Shown here one piece after another: positions 16,473 through 25,478 of a stretch of 64,000 nucleotides of DNA. Position numbers and translations under genes: made by a program. This DNA comes from Deltaproteobacteria bacterium (GTDB lineage Bacteria; Desulfobacterota; Desulfobacteria; Desulfobacterales; SURF-15). The DNA lies in NCBI GenBank assembly GCA_019309565.1, contig JAFDFZ010000008.1, positions 1-64,000 on the forward strand. The letters are read 5' to 3'. Position 1 is the first letter of the stretch. Every line of letters begins with the position of its first letter. A model generated the notes under the pieces. The model worked only from the letters and a program-made list of their open reading frames with translations. It had not been told where the DNA came from and did not search any database.

Positions 16473-17550
16473 AAGAAAGTTTCGAGAACAGGTATTGAAA
16501 TGCTCCCGCTGTGGTTTTTGTCAGGCCCACTGCCCGGTTTTTGGCGCAACTTTAAGGCCCGCTTACAACGCAAGGGGGAAAATGCTCATCTTAAAGGAAG
16601 TAATGGAAGGCAAAATCGATCTGAACGATGAACTGATCGAAACCTTATTCCAGTGCACCATGTGTGCAAACTGCTTTACTAATTGCCCTTCCGGGGTGGA
16701 AGTGGCTGAAATCATCAAATGCGTGCGAAGGGATATGGTCAATATTGGATCATGCCATCCGGCATTTAAAGGAATGAACGAAGTGTTGAAAAAATACACA
16801 AACATTTACGCAGAAGAGCAATCCGAAGATTTCAACCGCCAGCGTAACAGGCAGGCCGAATATGTGTTTTTTATCGGATGCGTGGGAGCATATCGCGAAG
16901 AGGAATCCACAACGGCAACCCTGGATCTTCTGGACCGCCTTAACATAAACTATACGCTTATTGACGAAGTTTGCTGCAGCGGGGTGCTTGAAGATGTGGG
17001 ATTTCAGATAAACGAGAATCTTGCAAAAAAGAATATCGAGCGGATACTTACAACCAACGCTTCAGCACTGATCACCGGCTGCCCGTACTGTGCCAGGACC
17101 TTTAACAGTAAACCGCAGTACGACGAACTTAAAGACAAGGGCATCAAGATCCTGCACATCTCCCAGCTCCTTAAAGATTATGATTTCGATGTAAAGACCG
17201 ACATGGTGGTCACCTATCATGATCCCTGTGATCTTGGAAGACATTGTGGTATTTTTGAAGAACCACGGCAGACCATTCGAAAAATCACGCCGAATTTCGT
17301 TGAAATGCCTCACAACCGCATGGATGCCTTGTGTTGTGGTGCAGGCGGGGGGGTGAGAGGGGCATATGCGAAAAACTCCATTGCCATGGCAAGAAGACGG
17401 CTGCAGGAAGCTGAAGCGGTGGGAGCGCAGGTGGTGCTGACCGAATGCAATTCCTGCGTTCACAACCTTTCCAATGCTAAATTGCGAAGACAAAAATTTG
17501 AGGTTCACAACACCACCCATTTCATTATTCAGTTGTTGGAGGGAAAATAA
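16450..17550 (+). CDS. glcF: GlcF/GlpC-like Fe-S oxidoreductase
   Basis: A 366-residue protein with two N-terminal 4Fe-4S motifs (CSRCGFCQAHCP near residue 18, CTMCANCFTNCP near residue 67) and two CCG-type domains. The first is degenerate (EVCCSG with GCPYC) and the second has ALCCGAGGG with CNSC. It overlaps the GlcD-type gene by 23 bp and surely forms an electron-transfer pair with it. Compared with the GlcF at 9453 it belongs to a different branch (VFFIGCVGAYREEE instead of GCVASFFPMAQ). Confidence 0.85.
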   Translation: MEAKYDFERKFREQVLKCSRCGFCQAHCPVFGATLRPAYNARGKMLILKEVMEGKIDLNDELIETLFQCTMCANCFTNCPSGVEVAEIIKCVRRDMVNIGSCHPAFKGMNEVLKKYTNIYAEEQSEDFNRQRNRQAEYVFFIGCVGAYREEESTTATLDLLDRLNINYTLIDEVCCSGVLEDVGFQINENLAKKNIERILTTNASALITGCPYCARTFNSKPQYDELKDKGIKILHISQLLKDYDFDVKTDMVVTYHDPCDLGRHCGIFEEPRQTIRKITPNFVEMPHNRMDALCCGAGGGVRGAYAKNSIAMARRRLQEAEAVGAQVVLTECNSCVHNLSNAKLRRQKFEVHNTTHFIIQLLEGK

Positions 17551-17703
17551 CAGTAATTCTTGGTGAACAATAAAACTCCTTTAATTTCGCCGGATAAGCG
17601 GATTTTTATGCGCTCAAAACTCGCACAAAAGTGAGCCTAAAACCGAGCCTTGACACGGCTTCGGGAATGGAGTTGCCGCAAATTCAGGTTTCATGACTTC
17701 AAC
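17551..17703. repeat. Dispersed repeat family A, copy 2
   Basis: About 150 bp that match 12118-12272 at roughly 80 percent by eye. It starts directly after the stop codon of the Fe-S gene, so it sits inside an apparent operon rather than at its end. Confidence 0.8.
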
Positions 17704-17736
17704 TATAGCATTTCTACGGCTCGGTTTAAGGCTCAC
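17631..17736. repeat. 19-bp inverted repeat spanning the end of repeat A copy 2
   Basis: GTGAGCCTAAAACCGAGCC at 17631-17649 is complementary to GGCTCGGTTTAAGGCTCAC at 17718-17736 except for one base, with 68 bp between. It could fold in the transcript ahead of the HdrD-like gene and modulate read-through, or mark the ends of an inserted element. Confidence 0.7.
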
Positions 17737-17830
17737 TGATGTGCTTCAAACAGTTGACCGCTTCAAAATCCGATCACCCGGCTCCATAGGTGATCAACAG
17801 GGAATTACTGGGAAATCAAGGAGACACTCT

Positions 17831-19021
17831 ATGGCAAACAGGGATTACAGCGTGCGGCAGCTGCTTGAGATGGAAGCCTGCACCAACTGCCAGATCTGCG
17901 CGGACATATGTCCGGCGGTACTGGCCTCTGAAGATGGCAAACTTTCCGCCGTCTACCGGATGAAAGGTCTCAAACAAATCCTTAAGAGCCGAACCGGTCT
18001 TTTTCGTAAACTTTTCGCAAAAAAAGAACCTTCTGAACAGCAGTGGAAACATCTGAGCGAAACGGTATTTCGATGCACTCTTTGCGGCAACTGCCAGGAG
18101 ATATGTCCGGTGGGCATCAATCTTAAGGAGCTGTGGGTTTCGCTTCGCCAGGACCTGGTTCATTCAAATGCATATCCACAAAAGATCGATATGATACGAA
18201 GCAATCTTGAACGCAGCCACAACGTTTTCAACGAAGAAAACGAAGAACGGTCCCTGTGGGTGGAAGATATGGATGAACCTCCCGAACACGGTTACATCAA
18301 AGAGTCGGCTGAAGTGGTCTATTTCACAGGCTGTGTGGCCTCCTATTTCCCACTGGCACAGCGAATTCCAATGGCACTTGCTCAGATCCTGGAAGTTTGT
18401 GATGCTGACTTCACCCTGCTTGGGGAACACGAATGGTGCTGCGGGTTTCCGATGTTGGGAGCCGGCATCAAAGATCTGTTTGTGGAGTTTGCGGAACACA
18501 ACCTCGATGCGGTTAGAAAAAAGGGTGCAAAACAGGTTATCTTTGCATGCCCCTCCTGTTATCAGATGTGGCGGGAATACTACCCGAAAGAGTTTGCCAT
18601 AAATCACGCCACTGAATATTTCCTTAAGCTGATTTCAGAAAAACAAATCCGGTTCAAAGAACTTTCCATGAAAGTCACCTACCACGATCCGTGTGACCTG
18701 GGTCGAGGAGCACGGGTATTTGACGCGCCCCGGGAAGTTATACGATCAATTCCGGGCATCACGTTTAAAGAGCTTGCGGCAAATCGTGAAAACTGCAAGT
18801 GCTGCGGCGGCGGTGGAAACCTTGAAATGATCGACGGCAGGCTTTCAGCAGATATTGCAAAAAGAAAAATAGAAGAAGTCCTCGCCACCGGTGCCGAGGC
18901 CGTGGTAACTGCCTGCCAGCAATGTGTTCGAACTATGACAACTTATGTAAGGCGAAACAAGATACCCCTTAAAGTGATGGACATCACCGAACTCATTCAT
19001 CGGGCGCTTAAAAAGGAGTGA
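17831..19021 (+). CDS. HdrD-like Fe-S oxidoreductase
   Basis: A 396-residue protein with two 4Fe-4S motifs (CTNCQICADICP near residue 17, CTLCGNCQEICP near residue 82) and two intact CCG domains (EWCCGFP...CPSC and CKCCGGGGN...CQQC). The latter is the type that holds the unusual cluster in heterodisulfide reductase subunits B/D. I place the start at ATG 17831 behind AAGGAGA. The frame is open upstream, but that stretch is repeat-derived. The protein is a close relative of the GlcF at 9453. A lipoate ligase gene follows 4 bp later. It may be the third subunit of the second hydroxyacid dehydrogenase or connect it to a disulfide or lipoyl partner. Confidence 0.83.
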   Translation: MANRDYSVRQLLEMEACTNCQICADICPAVLASEDGKLSAVYRMKGLKQILKSRTGLFRKLFAKKEPSEQQWKHLSETVFRCTLCGNCQEICPVGINLKELWVSLRQDLVHSNAYPQKIDMIRSNLERSHNVFNEENEERSLWVEDMDEPPEHGYIKESAEVVYFTGCVASYFPLAQRIPMALAQILEVCDADFTLLGEHEWCCGFPMLGAGIKDLFVEFAEHNLDAVRKKGAKQVIFACPSCYQMWREYYPKEFAINHATEYFLKLISEKQIRFKELSMKVTYHDPCDLGRGARVFDAPREVIRSIPGITFKELAANRENCKCCGGGGNLEMIDGRLSADIAKRKIEEVLATGAEAVVTACQQCVRTMTTYVRRNKIPLKVMDITELIHRALKKE

Positions 19022-19025
19022 AAAG

Positions 19026-20090
19026 ATGAAACTGTACAATCTGGGAAAAGTCCCCTGGGAAGAATCTCAACTTATTTATCACGCTCTTGCTGAAATGGGG
19101 CGGGAAGCCCTCTGCCTGGTTTCCCCTGCCAGTGCCTATGTGTGTATCGGCTTTCACCAGGATGCCCCTCAGGAAGTCGATCTTGCCTTCTGTGAAGCAA
19201 ACAATATACCCGTATTCAGAAGAGACCTTGGCGGTGGCGCGGTATATCTGGATGGTGCTCAGTTGTTCTTTCATCTGATTCTTCGAAAAGACAACCCCGA
19301 AGTGCCAAAACGCAAGGAAATATTTTATCAAAAATTCATCCAGCCTGTTGTCGATGTTTATCGCAATATCGGCATTGCCGCAGAATACAAACCCGTAAAC
19401 GATGTGATCGTCGGCACCAGGAAGATCTCCGGCACCGGGGTTGGCGAAATCGGACAGTGTATCGTTTTCGTGGGAAACCTTATCGTCGATTTTAATTACC
19501 GGATGATGGCAAGAGTACTTAAGGTGCCGGATGAGAAATTCAGAGATAAAATCCATCAAACCCTTACGGAAAATCTTTCCACCATTCGAAGAGAACTTGG
19601 AGATAAAGAAGCCCGGCGGTGGGATGAGGCAACCCTAAACCAGATGATGGCAGAAGAATTTGAAAAACTGCTGGGGCCAATGGAGCGGACTGAAAAGGAT
19701 GCTGAGTTAAATGCGAAAATGCAAGAGCTTCGGCAAAAGATGCTCACTGAAGATTGGCTTTTTCAGAAAGGAAAACCTCAGTTATCAGGCCGGGAGGTAA
19801 AGATTCGATCCGGTGCCAAAGTGGTTCATCGAATGCACAAGGCAAAAGGAGGCCTTATACGGGCGGATATTGAAGTCATCGGTGAAAAGATTGGTGCTGT
19901 TTCATTGTCCGGCGATTTCTTCTGTTTTCCTGAAGAAGGAATCCAATGGCTGGAGGCGCAGCTGAAGGGAAAAGTGGTAACGGAAATCGAAGACCAAATA
20001 AGGGCATTTTATGTTGAAAAACAGATTGAGACGCCCGGTATCGGATTAGAGGATTGGATGGTTGTTTTTTCAGATCTGCAAACAAAATAA
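19026..20090 (+). CDS. lplA: Lipoate-protein ligase A
   Basis: A 354-residue member of the biotin/lipoate ligase family. The catalytic domain has the RRDLGGGAVYLD segment (about residue 65), NDVIV, and TRKISGTGVGEIG (about residue 118), whose lysine is the family's active-site lysine. The last hundred residues match the LplA C-terminal accessory domain. It activates lipoate with ATP and attaches it to a lysine of lipoyl-domain proteins. It starts 4 bp after the HdrD-like gene, so it belongs to this redox operon. No lipoyl-domain protein is encoded in the window. The location is reminiscent of sHdr clusters, where a dedicated ligase serves a lipoate-binding protein. Confidence 0.85.
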   Translation: MKLYNLGKVPWEESQLIYHALAEMGREALCLVSPASAYVCIGFHQDAPQEVDLAFCEANNIPVFRRDLGGGAVYLDGAQLFFHLILRKDNPEVPKRKEIFYQKFIQPVVDVYRNIGIAAEYKPVNDVIVGTRKISGTGVGEIGQCIVFVGNLIVDFNYRMMARVLKVPDEKFRDKIHQTLTENLSTIRRELGDKEARRWDEATLNQMMAEEFEKLLGPMERTEKDAELNAKMQELRQKMLTEDWLFQKGKPQLSGREVKIRSGAKVVHRMHKAKGGLIRADIEVIGEKIGAVSLSGDFFCFPEEGIQWLEAQLKGKVVTEIEDQIRAFYVEKQIETPGIGLEDWMVVFSDLQTK

Positions 20091-20353
20091 ACATCACTTT
20101 TAGCTACTTTTTAGCTTTTTTTTCTTGACAGTCACCGGCCTGTTTGTTAAACGAAAAAACTTACCGCATCAGCATGCTGTTTTGATTTTGGCTAGCAAAT
20201 GTCGGCTTCTATTGACAAGCGGCGAGCTTTGTGAAAATGATAAACAGCGGGCTTGACGGTGTAGTGGGATAGGCGCCTTTTCGGATTTAAGTTTGCGTGA
20301 AGTTTAAAGGCTGCTTATCAGAAACCAAAACTTTCTGAAAAAGGAGGTATGGC

Positions 20354-21508
20354 ATGAGCGACAAGATGAAACCAGCCCAAAAGGGAAAACAAAGAAAAAT
20401 CTCGCGAAGGAAGTTTCTTGCATCGGCAGCGGTGGCCGGTGTTTCGGCCGGAGCCATCGGGTTTCCTGCCGTAGGGCGTGTTCGGGCAGCCTCTCCCATT
20501 ACGCTGAAAATTCAGACCGCATGGGATGCTGGAACGCTTGGTTACGTGAAGTTTCAGGAATTCTGCAAGATGGTCGGCGAAATGAGTGAGGGAAAGTTGG
20601 TTATCGAAGGCTTTCCGGCCGGCGCCATTGTCGGAACCTTTGAGATGTTCGACGCTGTCAAAGCGGGGGTCTTTGACGGCATGCACTGTTTTGATGTTTA
20701 CTGGCCGGGAAAAATTCCGGTGGCCACTTTCTTATCCTCTTATCCATTCGGGATGGACCGGCCGGATCAGTGGGAAACCTGGTACAATGCGCTGGGTGGC
20801 AAAGAAATGGCCCGGGAGGCATATGGCCGCCACAACATGTACTATATCGGACCCATCCAGCACGACGACAACCTGATCCATTCAAAGGTACCGATCCGAT
20901 CCTTCGAAGATTTCAAAGGAAAAAAGATTCGGTATCCGGGTGGTATTATCGCCGACATCTACCGGACGGCAGGCGTTTCCACCGTATTGCTGCCTGGTGG
21001 AGAAGTGTACCCTGCTCTTGAAAAGGGTGTCATAGACGCCTCGGACTATGTCGGCGCAGCCATTAATTACAACCTTGGATTTGGAGAGATCGCCAAATAC
21101 ATCATCATGGGCCCCCCGTCCACACCATGTCTGCATCAACCCGTGGACCTGATGAGCCTGGAGATCAACTTGAAAACCTGGCGGAAGATTCCAAAGCATT
21201 TCCAGATGCTTCTTGAAGCTGCGGTGGCCAAACACTCCTATGACCAGTATTCAGCCATTCAGAAGGCCGATATAGATGCATTTGAAAAAATGCAAAAAGA
21301 ACAAGGCGTAGAAGTCATTCGCCTTAAAGAAGAAGACATTCAAAAATTCAAACGGTTTGCACCGGCTCTATGGGTCAAGTGGGCCAAGAAATCCCCGCTG
21401 GCCATGAAGGCCTTCAAGTCCCAGCTCGCATTTATGAAATCGGTTAAAATGGGCTACATTACCGACAGGGATCTGGTCGATCTGGAAGGCAGACCGCTGA
21501 AGATCTAA
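20354..21508 (+). CDS. dctP: TRAP transporter substrate-binding protein with Tat signal
   Basis: A 384-residue periplasmic binding protein of the DctP/TAXI-like TRAP family. It has a twin-arginine signal (SRRKFLASAAVAG near residue 16, cleavage around VRA-A), so it is exported folded. The body shows the family segments IRYPGGIIADIYR and LLPGGEVYPALEKGVIDASD; the arginine of the first usually binds the substrate carboxylate. The GG-rich form resembles binding proteins for mandelate-, lactate- or keto-acid-type ligands. With the redox genes upstream, a 2-hydroxyacid is a fair guess. The start has AGGAGG. A hairpin follows the gene and separates it from the membrane subunits. Confidence 0.87.
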   Translation: MSDKMKPAQKGKQRKISRRKFLASAAVAGVSAGAIGFPAVGRVRAASPITLKIQTAWDAGTLGYVKFQEFCKMVGEMSEGKLVIEGFPAGAIVGTFEMFDAVKAGVFDGMHCFDVYWPGKIPVATFLSSYPFGMDRPDQWETWYNALGGKEMAREAYGRHNMYYIGPIQHDDNLIHSKVPIRSFEDFKGKKIRYPGGIIADIYRTAGVSTVLLPGGEVYPALEKGVIDASDYVGAAINYNLGFGEIAKYIIMGPPSTPCLHQPVDLMSLEINLKTWRKIPKHFQMLLEAAVAKHSYDQYSAIQKADIDAFEKMQKEQGVEVIRLKEEDIQKFKRFAPALWVKWAKKSPLAMKAFKSQLAFMKSVKMGYITDRDLVDLEGRPLKI

Positions 21509-21522
21509 GCAACTCCACGGAG

Positions 21523-21556
21523 GGGGAAGCGGACATCCGCTTCCCCTTTCTTGTTT
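21523..21556 (+). terminator. Partial terminator/attenuator between dctP and dctQ
   Basis: GGGGAAGCGG and CCGCTTCCCC form a perfect 10-bp stem with loop ACAT, followed by TTTCTTGTTT. A leaky terminator here would give more binding protein than membrane subunits, a common arrangement for transporter operons. Confidence 0.75.
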
Positions 21557-21699
21557 CCTGATTGCAAATAAAATAGAATTCGGTTCGCATGCTTCATTTG
21601 CACGCACGCCGTTTATCTATCTATCCGATCTTCGAGCCAATGGTCTTCCCGGCTGAATTGTGCCGTAACTCGAGCAAGAAGCAAAGATGAGGGACCGGA

Positions 21700-22248
21700 A
21701 TGGAACGATTAAAAAAATTCATGGTTGCCGTTGAAAAAACTAATATCTTCATCGGCAAACTGATGGTAGGGCTCACCCTGCTGGCGGTATTCGTCATCAC
21801 GTTCGAAGTGGTCATGCGATATGTGTTTGGTTTGCCGACCAACTGGGGCCACGAGCTCATGACGTTGCTGTTTGCCGTCCAGTACATGTTCGTTGCCGGA
21901 TACTGCCATTATCACCGCGCCCATGTGCGGGTGGATGTTTTCTATTCGACACGAAAATTCAGAACCCGGGCTTATCTGGATTTGTTCACTTCCGCATTTT
22001 TCTTCTTTTTTACACTGGTGTTGTTGTGGACCTGCTGGACGTTTTACTGGAGTTCCCAGACCATGCATGGCGGTGGAACCGTTTTTGGAATAGAGGTTCC
22101 CGGTGAACTATCCTTGACAGACTGGGCGCCCCCGTACTATCCGGTGAAATTCATGATGCCGGCCGGGGCGTTCATGTTGCTTTTGCAGGGAATCGTATGG
22201 TTTATTCGTGATCTTCATATTGCCATCACCGGGAGGGAACTGAAATGA
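21700..22248 (+). CDS. dctQ: TRAP transporter small membrane subunit
   Basis: A 182-residue membrane protein with four predicted helices (about residues 15-40, 48-68, 90-115 and 145-170), as in DctQ. The family signature is visible as VVMRYVFGLPTNWGHEL. It pairs with DctM to couple sodium-driven uptake of the ligand delivered by DctP. It overlaps dctM by four bases (ATGA), which couples their translation. Confidence 0.87.
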   Translation: MERLKKFMVAVEKTNIFIGKLMVGLTLLAVFVITFEVVMRYVFGLPTNWGHELMTLLFAVQYMFVAGYCHYHRAHVRVDVFYSTRKFRTRAYLDLFTSAFFFFFTLVLLWTCWTFYWSSQTMHGGGTVFGIEVPGELSLTDWAPPYYPVKFMMPAGAFMLLLQGIVWFIRDLHIAITGRELK

Positions 22249-23561
22249 GCATTGAGCTGATTACCGTTATGATGTTCGGATCGTTGTTTTTCCTGCTGGG
22301 CCTTGGGCTTCCGGTTGCGTTTGCATGCGGCTCAGTAGGAGTGCTGTTTACCGCCATTCTTCAAGGACCGGCTGCCGTTAACCTCGTGTCTACCCGGATA
22401 TTCGGACTCATGGTGCAGTATCTGCTGGCGGCCATACCGCTGTTTATCTTCATGGCATGTGTGCTGGAAAGATCGGGAATCATCGAGGAGCTATATGAGC
22501 TGGTATATCAATGGCTGGGGTTTCTGAAAGGCGGCGTGGCCTCGGCGACGATTATCGCCTGCACCCTTCTGGCCGCCATGGTAGGAGTTATAGGTGCAAG
22601 TGAAGTGACCATGGGAGTGATCGCCCTGCCCCAGATGCTCAAACGCAAATATAACAAGTTCATCGCCTGCGGTTCCATATTGGCAGGCGGCACGCTTGGA
22701 ATCCTTATCCCGCCCAGCGTTATGCTGATTGTATACGGTCTGGTGGACAACTCATCCATCGGGCAGCTTTATGCAGGCGCCATCCTGCCCGGGCTGTTGC
22801 TTGCCAGTCTTTTTACGGCCTATGTCTCTGTCCGCTGTTACCTTAACCCGAAACTCGGCCCGCCGGTTCCGCCCGAGGATCGCCTTCCCCTGGCCGACCG
22901 GGTCCGCCTTTTGCTCAGAATCATCCCGCCCATGATCCTGATATTCCTGGTTCTGGGTACCATTTTCACCGGTATTGCGGCTCCTACGGAAGCAGCGGGT
23001 GTGGGTGCCGCCGGCGCCATCGTCATGACGGCGGTTCAACGCAAATTGACCTGGAAAGGCCTGGTACAGGCTGCAGAAGCCACTCTGAAGTCTTCGGCAA
23101 TGGTCATGTGGACCATTTTCGGTGCGAACATTTTCGTCGGGCTTTATGTAATGGTAGGCGGCGGCAGGTTTGTATCTCAGGTGCTTCTGGGTTCCGGGCT
23201 CAGTCACTGGGGTATCATCATCGTCATGCAATTCATTTTGATATTTTTGGGTTGTTTTATCGACTGGGTCGGGATCATCATGTTGTGTGTGCCCATTTTT
23301 GGTCCCATTATCCGACAGCTCGGATTCGATCCCATCTGGTTTGGGGTGCTGTTTGCGGTGAACCTGCAGGTTTCCTTTCTTTCCCCCCCTTTCGGTTACG
23401 CACTGTTTTATCTGAAAGGGGTTGCACCACCGGAGATCTCCACAACCGATATCTGGAAATCTTCGGCTCCGTTTATCGGCTTACAAATTCTTGGGGTGAT
23501 AGCGGTGATGGTATTTCCGGAAATCATTCTCTGGCTGCCACGACTGGTGTACAGAGGTTGA
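22245..23561 (+). CDS. dctM: TRAP transporter large permease subunit
   Basis: A 438-residue, very hydrophobic protein with about twelve helices. It carries the DctM signature regions SGGTLGILIPPS-like (here AGGTLGILIPPSVMLIVYG near residue 145) and the repeat in the second half (APTEAAGVGAAGA). It is the ion-coupled permease of the tripartite transporter. Length is normal for the family. Confidence 0.9.
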   Translation: MSIELITVMMFGSLFFLLGLGLPVAFACGSVGVLFTAILQGPAAVNLVSTRIFGLMVQYLLAAIPLFIFMACVLERSGIIEELYELVYQWLGFLKGGVASATIIACTLLAAMVGVIGASEVTMGVIALPQMLKRKYNKFIACGSILAGGTLGILIPPSVMLIVYGLVDNSSIGQLYAGAILPGLLLASLFTAYVSVRCYLNPKLGPPVPPEDRLPLADRVRLLLRIIPPMILIFLVLGTIFTGIAAPTEAAGVGAAGAIVMTAVQRKLTWKGLVQAAEATLKSSAMVMWTIFGANIFVGLYVMVGGGRFVSQVLLGSGLSHWGIIIVMQFILIFLGCFIDWVGIIMLCVPIFGPIIRQLGFDPIWFGVLFAVNLQVSFLSPPFGYALFYLKGVAPPEISTTDIWKSSAPFIGLQILGVIAVMVFPEIILWLPRLVYRG

Positions 23562-23631
23562 AGATAAGGCGGAATCTGAGGATGAAATAAAAGCCATTGT
23601 CGCAAATCCGGCGACCGCCTTTGCAAAGGAT

Positions 23632-24126
23632 GTGCTAAGGGTCTTGAAAAAGAATAAAAAAAAGACCTCAACACCCATTTTGCCTAAAGTATATGAAGCC
23701 CCCGTATGGTACGTGGGGCTTTTTTATATGCTGTTGGCTGCATGGACCGCCGTATGCGTGATTCTGCTCGGCTCAAAAACCCTGCGGTTCGGGTGGCCCT
23801 TGGGTCAATTGCTCATGATCGCCTTTGTGCTCTCCTACACCTGGTATTTTTCTCTGGGGATATCCTACAAAATTACCCTTGACGGCAAGGGGAACATCGG
23901 GCTGACAAGCATGCGTCGAAAATTGTCTTTGAAACCGAATGAGATTGAATTGGTGGAAGGGCCTCGATTTTCAGTGATACCTTACTGTTTCGTGAGGTTC
24001 CGGTTGAAAAGGGAAAAAGCCTACCTGTTTGTCAGGATTACGGACGAGACGTTCCATCGCATCCTTTATTCCATTCGCCGCGCCAAACCCGAAATGAAGT
24101 TCAAGGGGCTGAACATGTTCCACTAG
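23632..24126 (+). CDS. Small membrane protein with PH-like C-terminal domain, function unknown
   Basis: A 164-residue protein if begun at the GTG at 23632. There are two hydrophobic helices (about residues 27-48 and 58-78) followed by a beta-rich soluble part that looks like a bacterial PH domain (ITLDGKGNIGLTSMRRKLSL). The frame is open upstream into the end of dctM, so the true start is uncertain. It follows the TRAP genes closely and overlaps the convergent gene by four bases. I do not recognise a specific function. Confidence 0.6.
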   Translation: MLRVLKKNKKKTSTPILPKVYEAPVWYVGLFYMLLAAWTAVCVILLGSKTLRFGWPLGQLLMIAFVLSYTWYFSLGISYKITLDGKGNIGLTSMRRKLSLKPNEIELVEGPRFSVIPYCFVRFRLKREKAYLFVRITDETFHRILYSIRRAKPEMKFKGLNMFH

Positions 24127-24947
24127 GCATGCCGGTCCAGACGGGCGATCCGGATTTCATTCTCAACCGCTTCAACTCCGTTTACCCGTTTGACGACTTC
24201 TTCGGCCCTTACCTTTGATTGTTCATCTTCGACGATGCCCGATAACCGAACCCTACCGGGTCGATCAACGGAAACAAACACCGAAGTACCGGGCCCGTAA
24301 GACAACCCCGCTTCGGTGATGGCCGCTTCCACCCGGGCTACCAGTGCCTGGTTTTCAAGTGTCTCGAGCGCTGTTAAGCTACAAGCTTTGATTTCACCGG
24401 ACCTTGCCAACGAAACAATGGTATCCACGGCCGAACCAATTCCCAGTTTGTCCATGTTTAATACCAAATCGTAAAGTTGTGAATTTTCCCAGTCTACGCC
24501 AAAGGCAAATTTCATGAACCCGCTTCTCTCCCGATCACTGTTAGCAATGGCTTCTTCAGCGGATTTTTCATCATACCCACGGTTCACGAGATTCTTAATG
24601 CGTCTCTTCCGTGAAGCCACAACCCGAACATGCAAGGCACAGTCGAAATTTCTCAACAGCATGTGCCCTCCCCTTCCGACAAACACGGCGTCTCCCTGTT
24701 TGGTCAGTTCAAATATCACCGAGTTGAGCCGTGCAAGGTTGATGGCCGGCCGATGGGTAAAAATCCGTTGAAAAAGCGAAGGCGTCTTTTCATCCATTTC
24801 GGATACGCTTTCCAGTAATCCCATCTCCTTTGCTCTGCGGTCGATAGCCTCGGTATCGATAAATGCATATTCAAGCTTCTGGGCCACCTGCCTGGCGATT
24901 TCGGTGCCGTTCGAGCCAAGCTGCCTGGACAATGTTATAAAGTGCAT
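24123..24947 (-). CDS. Cytidylate kinase-like protein with C-terminal BON domain
   Basis: A 274-residue protein. The first 190 residues match the cytidylate-kinase-like family, with SRQLGSNGTEIARQVAQKL as the N-terminal nucleotide-binding segment, GRGGHMLL near residue 90, and the arginine-rich ASRKRRIKNLV lid. The last 80 residues form a BON-like domain (VFVSVDRPGRVRLSGIVEDE... VNGVEAVENEI). The usual P-loop is altered, so nucleoside-monophosphate kinase activity is uncertain. Strong AGGAGG start. Such kinase-BON fusions are common in Desulfobacterota but not characterised. Confidence 0.75.
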   Translation of the reverse strand: MHFITLSRQLGSNGTEIARQVAQKLEYAFIDTEAIDRRAKEMGLLESVSEMDEKTPSLFQRIFTHRPAINLARLNSVIFELTKQGDAVFVGRGGHMLLRNFDCALHVRVVASRKRRIKNLVNRGYDEKSAEEAIANSDRERSGFMKFAFGVDWENSQLYDLVLNMDKLGIGSAVDTIVSLARSGEIKACSLTALETLENQALVARVEAAITEAGLSYGPGTSVFVSVDRPGRVRLSGIVEDEQSKVRAEEVVKRVNGVEAVENEIRIARLDRHA

Positions 24948-25172
24948 ATGTCCTCCTTTTAGTAAAAAAATAAAAAACGGTTAGTTGATATTTCATATAG
25001 AATATTGGCCATGGATACACTTTTGTCAATAGAAGTAAAAATAAACCATTATTTCAGTAAGTTGAATCTCAACGATGTCTTTCTTTACCTGAAAAAACTG
25101 TTGACGAATGAGATGGTGGAGAGTATAAAGTAGATTAGACATTTTGAGAATTCGATGATTAATTGAAGTCAA

Positions 25173-25362
25173 CAGCCCTCGGCTAAAGCCGAAGGCTTGG
25201 GGCCCGAGGCTCCAAGGGATCGAGGGGTCAAGTAAATGGACCCGACAATCATTTTCTGCAATCCTTGAACCCTCGATTCCTTGAACCCTTTGGCATTATC
25301 AACAATTAAACTGAAGCCTTCGCCTAAAGGCGAGGGTTTTCTCCCATTCCCCGAGTGGGAGA
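25173..25362. mobile_element. Hairpin-ended short element, IS200/IS605-like remnant
   Basis: About 190 bp begin with the hairpin TCGGCT-AA-AGCCGA (25179-25192). They end with GCCTTCGCCT-AA-AGGCGAGGG (25316-25336), followed by TCTCCCA...TGGGAGA (25340-25362). An imperfect inner inverted repeat links 25213-25231 and 25265-25283. Palindromes with an AA loop near both ends are typical of IS200/IS605 termini. No transposase is present, so this would be a non-autonomous derivative. Confidence 0.5.
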
Positions 25363-25478
25363 CAATAAAAGTGCTTTTTAGGCTTTGATGTTGGCCTGTC
25401 ACGCGAAATGATGAAAAAATGGAGTTCTTTGGGGCGAAGCCCTGAAACTCAATTTTAGTTGTCAAGGAGAGGAAAGTT

